Source: Candidatus Azambacteria bacterium RIFCSPLOWO2_01_FULL_44_84
GTDB taxonomy: Bacteria > Patescibacteriota > Minisyncoccia > UBA10092
Direction of reading: 5' to 3'
DNA: 32,880 bases
NCBI GenBank assembly: GCA_001774075.1
Contig: MEYR01000040.1
Span: 1 to 32,880, forward strand
The position numbers and the translations under genes were made by a program. Shown here one piece after another: positions 1 through 6,956 of this stretch (positions are counted from its first letter, which is position 1; the number at the start of each line of letters is the position of its first letter). The notes below the pieces were generated by a model, which saw nothing but the letters and a program-made list of their open reading frames with translations, did no database searches and was not told where the DNA came from.

Positions 1-553
1 AGAAATTCTTGCCGGCGACGTGTAACGTCGCGACAATCCGCTCCCTGTCCTTGAAATAAATCCCAGCGCTGTTCCTCCTGACCTCCACCGAGCCGTCCGA
101 ATACCGGATTTTCTTCATGGCAAGCGGCATCATAAGAATGTTCCCGAGAGTCGAGAACCTTACGCTGCCGGTTTCGTTGATTTCCGAAACAACGCCGAGC
201 TCATTGGTGGCCGGCTCCAAAAGAAAGGTATAAACAGTATTATCAACCCAAGGTTTGGGCTCGCACAAAAACGCGCCCTCTTCGCAAGGCCCGCAAATGG
301 TCGGCATCTTTCTACCGGACTCCGGGTCTTTCTCAATCTTGATAATAATACCGGCCTCAAGGCAGACTTCGCGCATGACCGTCTCAAAGAGGGTCTCACC
401 ATTCTCGTCGCCGCCGCCGGGCAATCCGTCTCCCTCGAATTTACCCTCCTTGCCGTCTGGCCCGACTGGGTCGGCCTCATTATGAACGAGCGGAATGCGC
501 GGAGGAATCTGATCTACATAAAGAACCACGCCCTTGCAGGTAGTCGTAGGCAC
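1..553 (-). CDS. Nudix hydrolase, partial (3' end outside window)
   Basis: An uninterrupted minus-strand frame of 184 codons runs off the left edge. It contains a Nudix box at residues 47-69: G47, E53, R61-E62, E66 and G68-I69 fit the pattern G-x5-E-x7-R-E-U-x-E-E-x-G-U, except that the first Glu of the EE pair is Leu65. Nudix enzymes hydrolyse nucleoside diphosphates linked to another group, using a metal held by these glutamates; the substrate cannot be told here. A Cys-rich insert (CGPCEEGAFLC, about residues 84-94) follows the box. I chose the GTG at 553: it has GGAG eight bases upstream, and an in-frame stop lies shortly before it. The gene has its own promoter, back to back with that of the neighbour on the plus strand. 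Base composition is GC-richer than most of the window. Confidence 0.75.
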   Translation of the reverse strand, partial: MPTTTCKGVVLYVDQIPPRIPLVHNEADPVGPDGKEGKFEGDGLPGGGDENGETLFETVMREVCLEAGIIIKIEKDPESGRKMPTICGPCEEGAFLCEPKPWVDNTVYTFLLEPATNELGVVSEINETGSVRFSTLGNILMMPLAMKKIRYSDGSVEVRRNSAGIYFKDRERIVATLHVAGKNF

Positions 554-566
554 TGTTGCGGCTCCA

Positions 567-582
567 TTTTTTTAAAGAATTC
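567..582 (-). promoter_or_regulatory. boxA-like motif in the Nudix leader
   Basis: On the minus strand the leader reads GAATTCTTTAAAAAAA just before the GGAG and GTG start. It resembles the boxA core (CTTTAAAA or CTTTGAAA) found in the leaders of several other genes of this window. Confidence 0.3.
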
Positions 583-634
583 TCCGTGATCTGACCCCGC
601 GCTTGCGAGGTAACCACAGATTCGGATTGACTCA

Positions 635-663
635 ATATTACATATTTTTAGCTATTTTGTCAA
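635..663 (-). promoter_or_regulatory. sigma-70-type promoter for the Nudix gene
   Basis: On the minus strand: TTGACA (663-658), a 17-base spacer, TAATAT (640-635). The start point should lie near 628, giving a leader of about 75 bases. Confidence 0.7.
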
Positions 664-667
664 ATGC

Positions 668-696
668 TTGACAGAATTATATAAGTATGATATATT
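668..696 (+). promoter_or_regulatory. sigma-70-type promoter for the 340-residue gene
   Basis: TTGACA (668-673), a 17-base spacer, TATATT (691-696). Only four bases separate its -35 box from that of the opposite promoter. The leader is about 120 bases long and holds a possible six-codon reading frame (742-762) without a good ribosome site; the TTTCCGG repeat in it (731-737, 749-755) is not recognised as a known riboswitch. Confidence 0.8.
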
Positions 697-821
697 TAAG
701 GCACTTAGTTCCTACAACAACGGGTTCAGCTTTCCGGGACCATGGCGGTTTCCGGAGGTTAAAACCCACCAAGTGTCCCTAAGTTCTCGCCGTCGAGCGA
801 GACAGGGATAGGAGGTGCCTC

Positions 822-1844
822 ATGGCAAGCAAGAGTCCAGTTCGAAACCCGGATGAGCGGTTCGTGGATGCGGTCAAGGCCGGCATCGAGAAGCTGGCCG
901 CGGACCTGAACGTCCCCCTGTCCATGGGAATGGGCTTGACCAAGGCCTACTTCCTCGAGAAGGGGAAGGTCCAGGCCAAGGTGACTGCGGCCGAATTCGA
1001 AGCCGCCTACGGCGAGATCAAGGCCATGCACAGGTCCCAGACCGATGAGAAGAAGGTCGAGGCCAGCGACAACGGCCGTCTGCCTCTCTCCGAGGGGGGG
1101 CAGGCCGAGTGGGATCGCGGCCGCAACAGTCGATGGTTCAAGAAGTTCAGCATCCAGGACATCAGGGATCGCTTCGTCACCAAGATCAAGGGTAGCGAGG
1201 AGGTCACGGAAGCCGACCTAGACACTCTCGCCGGCGAGAAGGACGCCGAGAAGGCCGTCATCGCTGGCCTCGTGAACGCCCGGGACGACGGTGCCAAGGA
1301 GAACTGTGGCTCGCCAGCCCACTCGGACGCCGTGGCCAAGGAGTTTCAGCCCGTCGCCAAGTTCCGTATCGAGTGGTTCCTAACGCCCGAGGGCAACAAG
1401 TCCTGGCGGCGCCGGAAGCACGCTCAGGGCAACGACGACATGGAGTACGGAAACGTGCTCGTCGTCGATAATCAGCAAGTCTTCTACTGCGACCCGTGCC
1501 GCCAGGCGGCATGGGACGTGATCGCCGACGCGAAGGCGGAGCTCGCCAAGCGCGGGCCGGCGATGCGCGAGGCGATCGCCGCGGAGCAGGACGCGGCCAA
1601 GAAGGTCACGCTCCAGATGGAGTTGGACGAGCTCGCCGAGCTTGCCAACACCAAGCTCACCCTTTACACCAGGGCCGGTGCCGATCGGAAGATCGGCGCG
1701 ATTGCCAAGGCCGCGAGCAAGAACTCAGCTCTCGTCGACCAGCTGAAGGCCGCGGGCGGCCGCATCGGCGGGTCGCGTTACTCGGGCCCCCGGCAGTCCA
1801 AGATGGACCGGCTCAACGTCCGGTTCGCCAAGCGCGGCAACTAG
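822..1844 (+). CDS. GC-rich protein of unknown function, 340 residues
   Basis: I do not recognise this protein. The start is well supported: GGAGGT at 811-816 lies five bases before the ATG, and a strong promoter and terminator frame the gene as a single transcription unit. The sequence is soluble-looking, with no membrane helix. Residues 130-160 are charged and helical. Cys162, His167 and a Cys-x2-Cys pair (Cys223, Cys226) could form a zinc site. A basic patch (WRRRKH, 195-200) precedes a conserved-looking stretch, and residues 235-300 look like a long Ala/Glu/Lys-rich helix or coiled coil. The C-terminus is basic. Codons end mostly in G or C, unlike the rest of the window, which suggests transfer or unusual selection on the gene. 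RNA or DNA binding is possible but unproven. Confidence 0.8.
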   Translation: MASKSPVRNPDERFVDAVKAGIEKLAADLNVPLSMGMGLTKAYFLEKGKVQAKVTAAEFEAAYGEIKAMHRSQTDEKKVEASDNGRLPLSEGGQAEWDRGRNSRWFKKFSIQDIRDRFVTKIKGSEEVTEADLDTLAGEKDAEKAVIAGLVNARDDGAKENCGSPAHSDAVAKEFQPVAKFRIEWFLTPEGNKSWRRRKHAQGNDDMEYGNVLVVDNQQVFYCDPCRQAAWDVIADAKAELAKRGPAMREAIAAEQDAAKKVTLQMELDELAELANTKLTLYTRAGADRKIGAIAKAASKNSALVDQLKAAGGRIGGSRYSGPRQSKMDRLNVRFAKRGN

Positions 1845-1873
1845 CCGCAATCCCCGCCCACAAGGCGGTTCCA

Positions 1874-1928
1874 GGGCGGAAGGGGCGCGCGAATCCCACA
1901 AGGGTTTGCGCGCTCCTCCGCCCTTTTT
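1874..1928 (+). terminator. rho-independent terminator after the 340-residue gene
   Basis: GGGCGGA (1874-1880) pairs with TCCGCCC (1917-1923), with an inner GCGCGC pairing, followed by five T. Confidence 0.85.
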
Positions 1929-2130
1929 CATTTCTGGTCCAAATCTTTGATTTGGCGACCAGAAATAGAACCCCGTTCTAATTTTGCCAATATTTTACTA
2001 ACTACGTCCGGCAGATTGATTTGATGAATTGCATCTGCAAACCGCGCGCCGCGAATAGCGGCATCCTAATTAGGGCGAAGCGGTTTGCCGCAATAAATGT
2101 TACAAAATTAGAGCGTGGGCTTTTTACATT
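1928..2130 (-). pseudogene. possible remnant of a minus-strand gene, with a frame break
   Basis: On the minus strand, 2065 down to the TGA at 1928-1930 reads as 45 protein-like codons (for example RFADAIHQINLPDVVSKI, then a charged end). The frame is closed by a TAG just upstream, but a one-base shift there continues as VTFIAANRFALIR to about 2130. There is no start codon. The same stretch contains inverted repeats (1931-1965 and about 2040-2088), so a structured RNA is the alternative reading. This covers most of the gene-free interval 1845-2330; the rest holds the promoter, operator-like repeat and leader listed separately. Confidence 0.3.
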
Positions 2131-2136
2131 AAAAAT

Positions 2137-2165
2137 TTGACATAATACAAAATTCAAGGTATAGT
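2137..2165 (+). promoter_or_regulatory. promoter for the beta-CASP nuclease gene
   Basis: TTGACA (2137-2142), a 17-base spacer, TATAGT (2160-2165). The start point should be near 2172, giving a leader of about 160 bases. Confidence 0.7.
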
Positions 2166-2203
2166 ATCATTATAAAGGTTTGATAAATGGTAAGCAGAAC
2201 GAC

Positions 2204-2221
2204 ATATCGAAGTTTCGATAT
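2204..2221 (+). promoter_or_regulatory. perfect inverted repeat in leader, operator or hairpin
   Basis: ATATCGAA-GT-TTCGATAT is a perfect 8-2-8 inverted repeat about 35 bases after the predicted start point. It could bind a dimeric repressor or fold in the RNA. Confidence 0.45.
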
Positions 2222-2249
2222 ATAGCATTGAACTGATTATCATTTATTA

Positions 2250-2269
2250 GGTCTTTGTGAACTGAACAG
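2250..2269 (+). promoter_or_regulatory. boxA-like motif in the beta-CASP nuclease leader
   Basis: GGTCTTTGTGAACTGAACAG resembles the rRNA-leader boxA of Bacillus (TGTTCTTTGAAAACT). Its role in antitermination here is inferred. Confidence 0.35.
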
Positions 2270-2284
2270 AAAACCGAAAACCCC

Positions 2285-2302
2285 GCCTGCCGGCAGGCAG
2301 GC
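2285..2302. repeat. short GC palindrome of the CCTGCCGGCAGG type
   Basis: GCCTGCCGGCAGGC is a perfect palindrome followed by AGGC. A similar near-palindrome lies inside the rluD-like gene (7604-7621). From general knowledge, such repeats are scattered through many Parcubacteria genomes. Confidence 0.5.
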
Positions 2303-2330
2303 ACAACCCTTTAAAACAGGAGGGCAAGTC

Positions 2331-3716
2331 GTGAAATTCACAGCGCTTGGAGGAGGGATTCCGCTCGGCGGATCCCACCATATTCTGAATTTAGAAGAAG
2401 GTAGGCGCGTCGCTTTTGACTGCGGCGCCATTCAGAGCCAAGGCGGCAAGATTTCCGCCCCGCCGATTGCAGAAGGCAACATTGACGCCCTTTTCGCTAC
2501 CCACGGTCATTTTGACCACGTAGGGATGCTTCCGCTCTTTGGGAAGATGCATCCCGAAACCCCGATTTACGGGACAGAGGTAACGAGGCGTTTCGCTTCG
2601 ATGCTTCTCGGGGACTCGCTTAAGATCACCCGCAAGAAGATTGAAGCGGGTGAGAAGAACGCCCAGGCGTATTTCAACATCGCGGACGCTATCCGGGTGT
2701 TGACACGCCACGAACGGTACAAGCAGGTTCTCCGGCCAGAGTGGTTCGAACTGAAACCCGGCTGGAAGATTCGCTTCTGGCCCGCCGGCCACATCAACGG
2801 CGCAGTCAGCTCCCAGATCATAACACCCAAGGGACTTAAGATAATGCACTCGGGTGACATCAGCTTTACCAACATGCCCACTATCAAAGGGGCGGATATT
2901 GCCCCGGATTTTCGGCCCGACGTGCTCATTACGGAAGCCACTTACGGCGACCGCGACCTGCCGAACCGCGCCGCCGAAGAGCAGCGGTTTGTCAATCGCG
3001 TGATCGAAGTGCTGCGGCGCGGAGGTCAGGTATTGATTCCGGCTTTCGGTATCACTGGCCCGAACATCGCCATCACTTTGGCGCGGGGCCTGACTGCAGC
3101 TGGCATCGATACCCCGATCCACATTGATGGGATGATCCGCAAAGCGGCCCGAATTATTTACGGGTCGAGCGAGTGGAATGCGGAAAATAAGTCGGTACCA
3201 TTCCCCGATAATATCATCTGTATGCCCGATGGTCGCGAGGGCTATATCCATCGCCAGCGCCTTTTGAGCGGTCCGGCCGTTATTCTGGCATCCCACGGGA
3301 TGCTTGAGGGCGGGAAGATCATGGAGTACCTGCCTACGGTTCTCTCCAATCCGCTCGGCGCGATCCTCATTCCCGGCTATCAGGCCGAGGGGACCGGCGG
3401 CCGCAAGCTCTTGGAGCTGGAGCGGGGCGCGAACTTCCTCATCCCCGGCTTCGAACGAAGGAAGGGAGAAGTCGTTTCGATCTACTGCGATGTGGAGCGG
3501 TTCTATCTCAGCTCTCACGCCTCCGGCCCGGAACTCGCGAATTGGATCGAGGAGCTTGATCCGAAAGTCCTAATCGTGGTTCACGCCACGGCCGAGGGCT
3601 TCGCGGGCCTGAAGCGGCGGTTCCAAGAAAGAGCCAAGCGTCCGTTGATGATCATCCCCGCTTTCAACGGCGAGGAAATCAGTATTGACGAGTGCCTCGC
3701 GCGCCGACGAGTTTAG
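2331..3716 (+). CDS. beta-CASP metallo-beta-lactamase nuclease (RNase J/CPSF-like)
   Basis: A zinc-dependent hydrolase of 461 residues, most likely an RNA nuclease. The metallo-beta-lactamase motif is intact (THGHFDH, 57-63), with the next zinc ligands at His154 (GHINGA) and Asp176 (SGDIS). The beta-CASP features follow: Glu202 in TEATYGDR, the ASHGMLEGG segment, His396 (SSHASGPEL) and His418 (VVHATAEGF). These place it with the CPSF/RNase J-like group that cuts RNA, rather than with lactamases. The start is GTG 2331, with AGGAGGG (2318-2324) six bases before it. It has its own promoter, a long leader and a GC-rich terminator, so it is transcribed alone. Whether it acts as an endo- or 5'-exonuclease cannot be read from the sequence. 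Confidence 0.9.
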   Translation: MKFTALGGGIPLGGSHHILNLEEGRRVAFDCGAIQSQGGKISAPPIAEGNIDALFATHGHFDHVGMLPLFGKMHPETPIYGTEVTRRFASMLLGDSLKITRKKIEAGEKNAQAYFNIADAIRVLTRHERYKQVLRPEWFELKPGWKIRFWPAGHINGAVSSQIITPKGLKIMHSGDISFTNMPTIKGADIAPDFRPDVLITEATYGDRDLPNRAAEEQRFVNRVIEVLRRGGQVLIPAFGITGPNIAITLARGLTAAGIDTPIHIDGMIRKAARIIYGSSEWNAENKSVPFPDNIICMPDGREGYIHRQRLLSGPAVILASHGMLEGGKIMEYLPTVLSNPLGAILIPGYQAEGTGGRKLLELERGANFLIPGFERRKGEVVSIYCDVERFYLSSHASGPELANWIEELDPKVLIVVHATAEGFAGLKRRFQERAKRPLMIIPAFNGEEISIDECLARRRV

Positions 3717-3722
3717 CCACCA

Positions 3723-3762
3723 CCCCCGCCCGGGGACCATAATGTCCGGCCGGGGGATTTTA
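3723..3762 (+). terminator. terminator after the beta-CASP nuclease gene
   Basis: A GC-rich hairpin with arms about 3723-3737 and 3744-3756, followed by a T-rich stretch. Confidence 0.75.
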
Positions 3763-3771
3763 ATTTCACGC

Positions 3772-3805
3772 ATCGCAATATTATGCTATAGCATAGTAAT
3801 GCGAT
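3772..3805. repeat. imperfect palindrome upstream of ftsH
   Basis: The arms read ATCGCAATATTATGCTA and TAGCATAGTAATGCGAT, with few mismatches. It ends six bases before the -35 box of the ftsH promoter, so an operator role is possible. Confidence 0.5.
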
Positions 3806-3810
3806 AGACA

Positions 3811-3839
3811 TTGACAGATTCAAAATAAATCACTAAAAT
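3811..3839 (+). promoter_or_regulatory. ftsH promoter
   Basis: TTGACA (3811-3816), a 17-base spacer, TAAAAT (3834-3839). Confidence 0.75.
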
Positions 3840-3873
3840 ATTACAATTGCTATAATTATTAAATTTTGATAAA

Positions 3874-5754
3874 ATGAAATCACAAAAAAAGTCTCCCTAC
3901 GGGGGATCTCCCGAAGGGAGAAAGAACAAGCCCATGAAAAAACTCCTGAATCAATTCCTAATAGCGCTTATGGCCCTTTTTCTGCTGGCCGCGGTTTTTG
4001 CATATGTGAATTCAACAATTCAGGCGCCAAAGATTATTACCCTTTCTGAACTCGTCGGCAATATAAACCAGGAAAAAGTGGAAAAAATCGTAGTCAAAAA
4101 CGATAATCTGGAAATAACTCTAAAGGATAAATCCGAACTTCTAGCGAAAAAAGAGTCCGAAGCATCGCTTACGGAAACTCTTAAAAATTATAGCGTTGAC
4201 CCGGCAAAATTAGGCGCCATCAACATTGAAGTTAAAGAAGATCTTGGGTTGGCTTTTTGGCTCGGAAACATTTTGCCGATTGTTTTGCCTTTTGCGTTAG
4301 TCGGCTTTTTAATCTGGTTTATGTTGAGACAGGCTCAGCATTCCGGCATGCAGGCTTTTATGTTCGGCAAATCAGGGGCGCGCCTTACCGGTCCTTTTGA
4401 TGGCAAAAATAAAATAATGTTTTCCGACGTCGCCGGAGCCAACGAAGCTAAAGAAGAGTTGTGGGAAGTGGTGGATTTCCTGAAAAATCCCAAAAAATTT
4501 CTTGAAATCGGCGCGCGTATTCCCCGAGGCGTACTTCTTATAGGCGCTCCGGGAACCGGTAAAACACTTTTAGCCCGCGCCGTGGCCGGCGAGGCCAATG
4601 TTCCCTTTTTCTATATTTCCGGCTCTGAATTCGTTGAAATGTTCGTAGGCGTAGGCGCTTCCCGTGTTCGCGATTTATTTAATAATGCCAAAAAATTCGC
4701 GCCTTCCATTATTTTCATTGACGAGATTGACGCGGTCGGCCGCCAGCGTGGCGCGGGCTTAGGCGGAGGGCACGACGAGCGCGAACAAACCCTTAATCAG
4801 ATTCTGGTTGAAATGGACGGCTTTGACCGCGATACCAATGTCATCGTCGTCGCCGCCACCAATCGCCCCGATATTCTTGACCCGGCCCTTTTGCGTCCGG
4901 GCCGTTTTGATCGGAGAATTATCATAGATGTTCCCGACATTAACGACCGCGAAGCAATTTTGAAAATCCACGCCATCGGCAAGCCATTGGATAAAAACAC
5001 CAATCTCCGCCGCGTCGCGGAGCGCACGCCCGGATTTTCCGGTGCGGATCTGGCCAATGTCATCAATGAGGCGGCGATTTTAACCGCTCGCCAAAACAAA
5101 AAAATCGTTGAGCAGGAAACGATGTACCATGCTATTGAAAAAGTAATGCTGGGTCCGGAACGCCGAAGCCACATCCTTTCTAAAAAAGAAAAAGAAATCG
5201 CGGCTTACCACGAAGCCGGACACGCGTTGGTTGCCGGAGTACTCCCCAAGGCCGATCCGGTCCATAAAATTTCCGTAGTATCGCGCGGCCGAGCCGCCGG
5301 TTATACAATGAAACTTCCCGTTGAGGACCGTCATCTTCACGCCAAGGGAGAATTTTTGGCGGACCTCGCGACTTTGATGGGCGGCTATGCGGCTGAAAAA
5401 ATTGTATTTAAAGAGATTACCACCGGCGCCTCCGACGATCTTAAAAAAGCCACAGACCTCGCGCGGCGCCTCGTTACCGAATTTGGCATGTCCGATAAAT
5501 TCGGGCCGATCGCTTTGGGCGAAAAAGAGGAAATGGTGTTTTTGGGCCGGGAACTGGGAGTTGAGAAAAACTACTCCGAATCCGTAGCGCAGATGATTGA
5601 CAGCGAAATTAAGAACTTTCTTACCTCGGCCTATGACACGGCTAAAAAGATCATCACTATCCGACGAAAGAAACTTAACGAAATCGCCACGCGGTTGATA
5701 GAAAAAGAAACGATAGAGCGGGATGAATTTGAAATAATAATGGCGGCCGCCTAG
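3874..5754 (+). CDS. ftsH: ATP-dependent zinc metalloprotease FtsH
   Basis: A membrane-anchored AAA protease that degrades damaged membrane and short-lived soluble proteins. In order: an N-terminal membrane helix (about 27-45), an extracytoplasmic domain, a second helix (about 130-150), the AAA domain with Walker A GAPGTGKT (224-231), Walker B IIFIDEID and the second region of homology (AATNRPD, RPGRFDR), then the M41 peptidase domain with HEAGH (446-450). The full length of 626 residues is normal for the family. The first about 20 codons contain a GC-rich palindromic repeat (CTCCCGAAGGGAG) and there is no ribosome site before ATG 3874. ATG 3934, 13 bases after a GGGAG, would give a more typical N-terminus ([12 protein letters not shown]), so the start is uncertain. 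It is transcribed alone. Confidence 0.95.
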   Translation: MKSQKKSPYGGSPEGRKNKPMKKLLNQFLIALMALFLLAAVFAYVNSTIQAPKIITLSELVGNINQEKVEKIVVKNDNLEITLKDKSELLAKKESEASLTETLKNYSVDPAKLGAINIEVKEDLGLAFWLGNILPIVLPFALVGFLIWFMLRQAQHSGMQAFMFGKSGARLTGPFDGKNKIMFSDVAGANEAKEELWEVVDFLKNPKKFLEIGARIPRGVLLIGAPGTGKTLLARAVAGEANVPFFYISGSEFVEMFVGVGASRVRDLFNNAKKFAPSIIFIDEIDAVGRQRGAGLGGGHDEREQTLNQILVEMDGFDRDTNVIVVAATNRPDILDPALLRPGRFDRRIIIDVPDINDREAILKIHAIGKPLDKNTNLRRVAERTPGFSGADLANVINEAAILTARQNKKIVEQETMYHAIEKVMLGPERRSHILSKKEKEIAAYHEAGHALVAGVLPKADPVHKISVVSRGRAAGYTMKLPVEDRHLHAKGEFLADLATLMGGYAAEKIVFKEITTGASDDLKKATDLARRLVTEFGMSDKFGPIALGEKEEMVFLGRELGVEKNYSESVAQMIDSEIKNFLTSAYDTAKKIITIRRKKLNEIATRLIEKETIERDEFEIIMAAA

Positions 5755-5812
5755 AGACACAAAACTTGAATCGTGAAGCGTGGAACGTAAAAAAATAGAA
5801 ACAAAAATCCTC

Positions 5813-5848
5813 TCCCCCACCCTTGCCTTCGGAGGCAAGGGTGGGGGA
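5813..5848. repeat. long GC-rich hairpin after ftsH
   Basis: Arms 5814-5827 and 5834-5847 are perfect complements (CCCCCACCCTTGCC) around a TTCGGA loop. No T run follows, so it looks like an RNA-stabilising hairpin or intergenic repeat placed before the true terminator. Confidence 0.7.
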
Positions 5849-5857
5849 CCAAAACAG

Positions 5858-5887
5858 AATCCTCCGGTAGACATCGGAGGATTTTTG
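5858..5887 (+). terminator. ftsH terminator
   Basis: AATCCTCCG (5858-5866) pairs with CGGAGGATT (5875-5883), running into TTTTT. Confidence 0.85.
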
Positions 5888-5910
5888 TTGTAAATTAGTA
5901 CCATTAAAAT

Positions 5911-5983
5911 GCGCCCGTAGCTTAGCGGTTAGAGCACGCGACTTATAATCGCGGGGTCCTTGGTTCGAATCCAAGCGGGCGCA
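5911..5983 (+). tRNA. tRNA-Ile(UAU)
   Basis: A full cloverleaf: acceptor GCGCCCG/CGGGCGC, anticodon stem CGCGA/TCGCG with loop CTTATAA, T arm CTTGG-TTCGAAT-CCAAG. The anticodon is TAT, which reads AUA directly. The CCA end is not encoded. Most bacteria instead use a CAU anticodon changed to lysidine. Confidence 0.92.
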
Positions 5984-6050
5984 CAGACGATCTTTTATAT
6001 GTTAATAACTCGTTAGTGCACGTTAGTACATTTGAGAGTATCATTTATAC

Positions 6051-6749
6051 ATGAAGTCGAAGTGGTACGGTCTAAAAGAAAAAGCGATAAAATTGCGTAA
6101 AAGCGGTTTATCTCTCGGCAAAGTTGAGAGAAGGTTGGGTGTGCCAAAATCAACTCTTAGCAGTTGGTTCAAAAATGTCGAACTATCGACAAAGCAAAAA
6201 GAGAAATTAAATAACGATTGGAAAAATGCCCTTGTTAAAGCCCGTGTGAAGGCGGTTCTTTGGCATAATGCACAAAAAGAGAAAAGATTGCTGGAAGCCA
6301 AAAATTCTGCGTTGAAGACTTTAGAGAAAATAAATATTAAAAATCAATCCATTCTTGAGTTAGCATTAGCCATGCTTTATCTGGGAGAAGGTTCAAAAAT
6401 TAATACGGAAACCGCTCTTGGTAGTTCTAATCCCTTAATTTTGAAATTCTTTTTAAAGATTATTAAAGACATATATAAAATAGGAAACAACAAAATAAAA
6501 TGTGAATTAGGGCTAAGAGCCGATCAAAATCCTCAGAAAATGAAGATATTCTGGGCCAAATCGCTTAAACTGCCTATCAAAAATTTTTATCGTATTAACG
6601 TGGACAAAAGAACAATAGGATTCAAAACTTATCCATATTACAAAGGAGTGTGTCATGTAAGGTGTGGCAATTCGGCAGTCCAGCGGAAATTAATATATTT
6701 GGCGAATCTGTTCTGCAACAAATCAATAGAAAATATTCAGGGCAATTAG
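6051..6749 (+). CDS. helix-turn-helix protein with LAGLIDADG-like C-terminal part
   Basis: A protein of 232 residues. The N-terminal third has a resolvase- or homeodomain-like helix-turn-helix (KAIKLRKSGLSLGKVERRLG, then PKSTLSSWF, residues 10-40) followed by a basic helix. The middle segment ALAMLYLGEGSKI (about 106-118) and the later ELGLRADQNPQKMKIFWAKS stretch recall one LAGLIDADG repeat of homing endonuclease-type proteins, but I cannot prove nuclease activity. It sits between tRNA-Ile and tRNA-Val, is more AT-rich than its neighbours, and its TAG stop lies inside the first ten bases of tRNA-Val. No ribosome site is visible before ATG 6051. It may be a mobile or formerly mobile gene beside tRNA loci, or a cellular DNA-binding protein. 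Confidence 0.7.
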   Translation: MKSKWYGLKEKAIKLRKSGLSLGKVERRLGVPKSTLSSWFKNVELSTKQKEKLNNDWKNALVKARVKAVLWHNAQKEKRLLEAKNSALKTLEKINIKNQSILELALAMLYLGEGSKINTETALGSSNPLILKFFLKIIKDIYKIGNNKIKCELGLRADQNPQKMKIFWAKSLKLPIKNFYRINVDKRTIGFKTYPYYKGVCHVRCGNSAVQRKLIYLANLFCNKSIENIQGN

Positions 6750-6814
6750 CTCAATGGTAGAGCGCGTCGTTGACATCGACGAGGCTGCTGGTCCGATTCC
6801 AGCATTGCCCACCA
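6740..6814 (+). tRNA. tRNA-Val(GAC), CCA encoded
   Basis: Acceptor GGGCAAT/ATTGCCC, anticodon stem CGTCG/CGACG with loop TTGACAT (anticodon GAC), T arm GCTGG-TCCGATT-CCAGC, discriminator A6811, then CCA (6812-6814). Its first ten bases also encode the end of the upstream protein. Confidence 0.92.
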
Positions 6815-6948
6815 AGTAACATTACTTGACTGTTTAAAACCAAAGTGAGCCAAAATTATTAATGTGATTTACAGAAAAAATATCTTCGATTAAATATAAA
6901 GAACCTCGCAGTTTTAAGCTGGACGAGCTTCTGTCAAGCAATGTTACT
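6815..6948. repeat. 16-bp inverted repeats framing a 102-base AT-rich segment
   Basis: The left arm AGTAACATTACTTGAC (6815-6830) begins right after the tRNA-Val CCA. The right arm GTCAAGCAATGTTACT (6933-6948) ends eight bases before the rluD-like start codon. There is one mismatch between arms. The inside holds a small hairpin (AAGCT/AGCTT near 6917-6930) and no gene. It could be a miniature mobile element or a folded leader. Confidence 0.6.
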
Positions 6949-6956
6949 GGGCACAC

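Noticed and set aside
703-821. Riboswitch in the leader of the 340-residue gene
   Set aside because: The leader is long, but I find no conserved riboswitch core, only a repeated TTTCCGG and a very short open frame.
2391-3518. Long open frame antisense to the beta-CASP nuclease gene
   Set aside because: No ribosome site or family match; it mirrors the GC-rich codon pattern of the clear metalloenzyme on the other strand.
3874-5754. FtsH as part of the Pup system
   Set aside because: It is a complete, ordinary FtsH with its own promoter and terminator, 9 kb away; nothing links it to pupylation.
5813-5848. Main ftsH terminator
   Set aside because: The hairpin is strong but followed by GACC rather than T residues; the next hairpin (5858-5887) fits better.
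5080-5904. Long open frame antisense to ftsH
   Set aside because: Covers conserved ftsH peptidase codons and runs through its terminator; the translation has no recognisable domain.
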